This document shows, one piece after another, positions 5,531-7,218 of a stretch of 7,218 bases of DNA (the first letter of the stretch is position 1; the number at the start of each line of letters is the position of its first letter). The stretch spans positions 1 through 7,218 of the forward strand of contig CATEMS010000005.1 in assembly GCA_949507465.1 (NCBI GenBank). The letters run 5' to 3'. Made by a program: the position numbers and the translations under genes. The notes under the pieces are model-generated. The model made no database searches and was not told where the DNA came from. It saw nothing but the letters and a program-made list of their open reading frames with translations. The DNA comes from Flavobacteriaceae bacterium. Its GTDB lineage: Bacteria > Bacteroidota > Bacteroidia > Flavobacteriales > Flavobacteriaceae.

Positions 5531-7218
5531 TTATTTTCTAACAAGCTTTTTTGTGGTAATCACTCCATTTGAAATAGCTTTTATAAAATATGCTCCGCTA
5601 GATAAAGTAGATACATCTATTGTAAATTCTTTAGCGTTAGGAGATAAAGAAAGTACATTTTGACCTAGCATATTTACAATATGTAATGAAGTAATAACAG
5701 TTGATGAGGCAATACTCACATCTGTTTCTGCTGGGTTAGGAGAAAATACAATCGTATTTACATCTCTGTCATTTACCCCTAGTGCAGTGGTTGTAAAAGT
5801 AACTGGTCCAACAAAATCACTAATGTTATTGTTACCCCCGCAATCGGTCTGAATGTAGGCATCATAACTAAAACCTGGAATCAACCCTTGAGCGAACCCA
5901 CTGGTTGCTGTTGTGTTTTCAAAAGCTACAGGTAAATCAACTTCTATATCTGCTCCAGCTAAAAACACAGCCCAATCATAAGAAATTGCTCCCTCTGCTG
6001 CATCCCAAGTAAGATCTGCAGTGGTTTCTGTGATATTACTTACAGCAAAGTTTTCTACCTCTGGACAAGGGATCACTATTGGCGCACAAGAAACGTCTGC
6101 AGCCCAGCCTGTCTCTTGAACACTTGTGTCTGAGGTGAAGACAAAAGTAAGAGATCCACTTGGGTCAGTAGAGGTAAAGGTATCACCAATAGAGAGTAAA
6201 CTATTTGGGTCACTAGGAGCCCCACCATCTCCACTTTCCTCTCCACAAAGGGTTTGTGCAAGAACTGGGAAACTGGTATCTGGTCCGTTGTAAACAGTCA
6301 GGTAATCCCAACATCCGTCTTGGGTTCCTGTTCCTGTTGAAGATTCGATATCCACATAGGTAAAAGTTACCGTTACAGCATCTCCTGCAACATCAGGAGA
6401 GATAGTTGTTACTGTAGACTCACTAGGAAGGTAATCACCATCAACGCCACCTTCATCATAGAAAACATCTCCACAACCCACAGGTGGTACGCCACATGTT
6501 ATATCTGCAGACCATCCAGTTTCTTGAACAGATCCATCAGAGTCAAATACAAATGTCAATGCTCCACTAGGATCAGAGGATGTAAAAGAATCTCCGATAG
6601 ATAATAAACTATTTGGATCACTTGGCTGTCCACCGTCTCCACTTTCTTCACCACATAGTGTCTGAGCCAATATAGGGAAGGTAGTATCTGGGCCATCATA
6701 TATGGTCAGAAAATCCCAACATCCATCTTGTTGTCCAGTACCTGCAGTGGTTTCGATATCTACATAGGTAAAGGTTACAGTCACTGCCTCACCAGGTACA
6801 TCTGGTGTAATGGTAGTAACTGTTTGTTCATTTGGCTGGTAATTTCCTGCAGATCCTCCAGAATCTACAAATATACCACCACATTCAGGTGCAGGAAATG
6901 GTGTTGTGAATGATACTAAGTTTTCTTGTGAGAATCCATTAGTATCACAATCTGACACTAGATAGGCATCATATCCTGAATCTAATGACAATCCGGTTGC
7001 GGTTGCAGTAACAATACCTGCTGCCAGAGTTTCTGTATAAACAGGGGTATCAAGTGTTGGGTCTGCACCTGCGTCAAACACATCTAAGGTATAACCGTTA
7101 ACAGCCTCTGCTACAACATCCCAAGTAAAAATAGCTTCTGTATCTACAGGTGTTGCAACCTCAAAATTACTAGGCGCTGGGCAAGCCACAAGTGTTGTGA
7201 AAAAGTTAGGATCTGCTA
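5531..7218 (-). CDS. Secreted fibronectin-III/CUB surface protein with T9SS type A sorting domain (C-terminal part, 5' end outside window)
   Basis: The reading frame is open to the right edge. The first GTG-encoded residue at 7189 is an internal Val (V1 in this numbering): about nine more in-frame codons (ADPNFFTTL) precede it, so the true start and signal peptide lie outside. Visible domains in order are: fibronectin-III-like (to about residue 97, CPAPSNFEV, FTWD, YDAYLVSDC); CUB 1 (103-232); CUB 2 (239-368); a second fibronectin-III-like domain (about 375-467, CPEVENFAV, LTWD, YDAYIQTDC); and a Por-secretion tail (about 475-552). The tail shows VFSPNPAETDV, LGQNVLSL, LSSGAYFIK and the basic end TTKKLVRK. 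The tail directs export across the outer membrane by T9SS and cleavage or attachment at the surface. CUB signatures are GCWDFLTIYDG, TLCGEESGD and LTFVFxSDxSVQETGW. The sequence is very acidic, consistent with calcium-stabilised extracellular domains. An adhesion or substrate-binding role is inferred; an enzymatic domain could lie in the missing N-terminal part. A strong terminator follows. Confidence 0.9.
   Translation of the reverse strand, partial: ADPNFFTTLVACPAPSNFEVATPVDTEAIFTWDVVAEAVNGYTLDVFDAGADPTLDTPVYTETLAAGIVTATATGLSLDSGYDAYLVSDCDTNGFSQENLVSFTTPFPAPECGGIFVDSGGSAGNYQPNEQTVTTITPDVPGEAVTVTFTYVDIETTAGTGQQDGCWDFLTIYDGPDTTFPILAQTLCGEESGDGGQPSDPNSLLSIGDSFTSSDPSGALTFVFDSDGSVQETGWSADITCGVPPVGCGDVFYDEGGVDGDYLPSESTVTTISPDVAGDAVTVTFTYVDIESSTGTGTQDGCWDYLTVYNGPDTSFPVLAQTLCGEESGDGGAPSDPNSLLSIGDTFTSTDPSGSLTFVFTSDTSVQETGWAADVSCAPIVIPCPEVENFAVSNITETTADLTWDAAEGAISYDWAVFLAGADIEVDLPVAFENTTATSGFAQGLIPGFSYDAYIQTDCGGNNNISDFVGPVTFTTTALGVNDRDVNTIVFSPNPAETDVSIASSTVITSLHIVNMLGQNVLSLSPNAKEFTIDVSTLSSGAYFIKAISNGVITTKKLVRK
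6086..6883 (-). repeat. Tandem CUB-domain duplication, period 408 bp
   Basis: Two direct copies (6494-6883 and 6086-6475) each encode a 130-residue CUB domain starting and ending with Cys. They align without gaps, with 99 of 130 residues identical by hand count, and an 18-base linker separates them. The most conserved part is the segment from LAQTLCGEESGDGG through PSDPNSLLSIGD. At DNA level the same core differs at 21 of 90 bases (6171-6260 against 6579-6668), almost all silent. The duplication is therefore not recent, or it has been kept alike by selection at protein level. Confidence 0.93.

Noticed and set aside
6076..6913. Two 61-codon open frames overlapping the CUB repeats (6076-6261 minus, 6728-6913 plus)
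   Set aside because: Both are alternative frames of the long acidic CUB protein, which has full domain support.
7187..7189. GTG as the start of the surface protein
   Set aside because: The frame stays open upstream to the window edge, there is no signal peptide after this GTG although a T9SS tail requires one, and the codon begins a Fn3 domain. It is an internal Val of a truncated gene.
1..7218. A mobile element, defence system, CRISPR array or other novel multi-gene system
   Set aside because: All genes match housekeeping or common Bacteroidota envelope families. There are no transposase or integrase genes, terminal inverted repeats, spaced direct repeats or RNA gene signatures.

Overview
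The window looks like an ordinary stretch of chromosome from a member of the Bacteroidota, most likely a flavobacterium. The evidence is a type IX secretion (T9SS) C-terminal sorting domain, a large DUF5686 outer-membrane protein with an N-terminal carboxypeptidase-regulatory-like domain, AT-rich DNA, no clear Shine-Dalgarno sequences, and promoter-like TAnnTTTG boxes close to start codons. Genus and species cannot be read from the sequence.

Layout, left to right. Positions 1-144 hold the 3' end of sucC (succinyl-CoA synthetase beta subunit, + strand), followed by a good intrinsic terminator. Next comes rluF (23S rRNA pseudouridine synthase, - strand), which is convergent with sucC and divergent from pcm (protein-L-isoaspartate methyltransferase, + strand); 117 bases separate the two start codons. 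pcm converges on a run of four minus-strand genes. In their transcription order (right to left) these are: the 3' part of a long secreted fibronectin-III/CUB protein with a T9SS tail (cut by the right window edge), a strong terminator, a small lipoprotein of the histidine phosphatase family, smpB (the tmRNA partner in ribosome rescue), and an 826-residue DUF5686 outer-membrane protein.

Functionally this is a mix of housekeeping genes (TCA cycle, rRNA modification, protein repair, ribosome rescue) and envelope genes (outer-membrane barrel, lipoprotein phosphatase, secreted surface protein). The neighbours do not obviously form one pathway. smpB and the DUF5686 gene, and perhaps the phosphatase gene, are close enough to share a transcript. 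The surface-protein gene is insulated from them by its terminator.

I see no mobile element, CRISPR array, tRNA, rRNA, defence system or recognisable novel system. The most interesting object is the secreted protein at the right edge: two paralogous fibronectin-III-like domains flank two CUB domains that are about 76% identical to each other, and the cysteine pattern of the CUB domains is non-classical. No gene-free stretch exceeds 120 bases.
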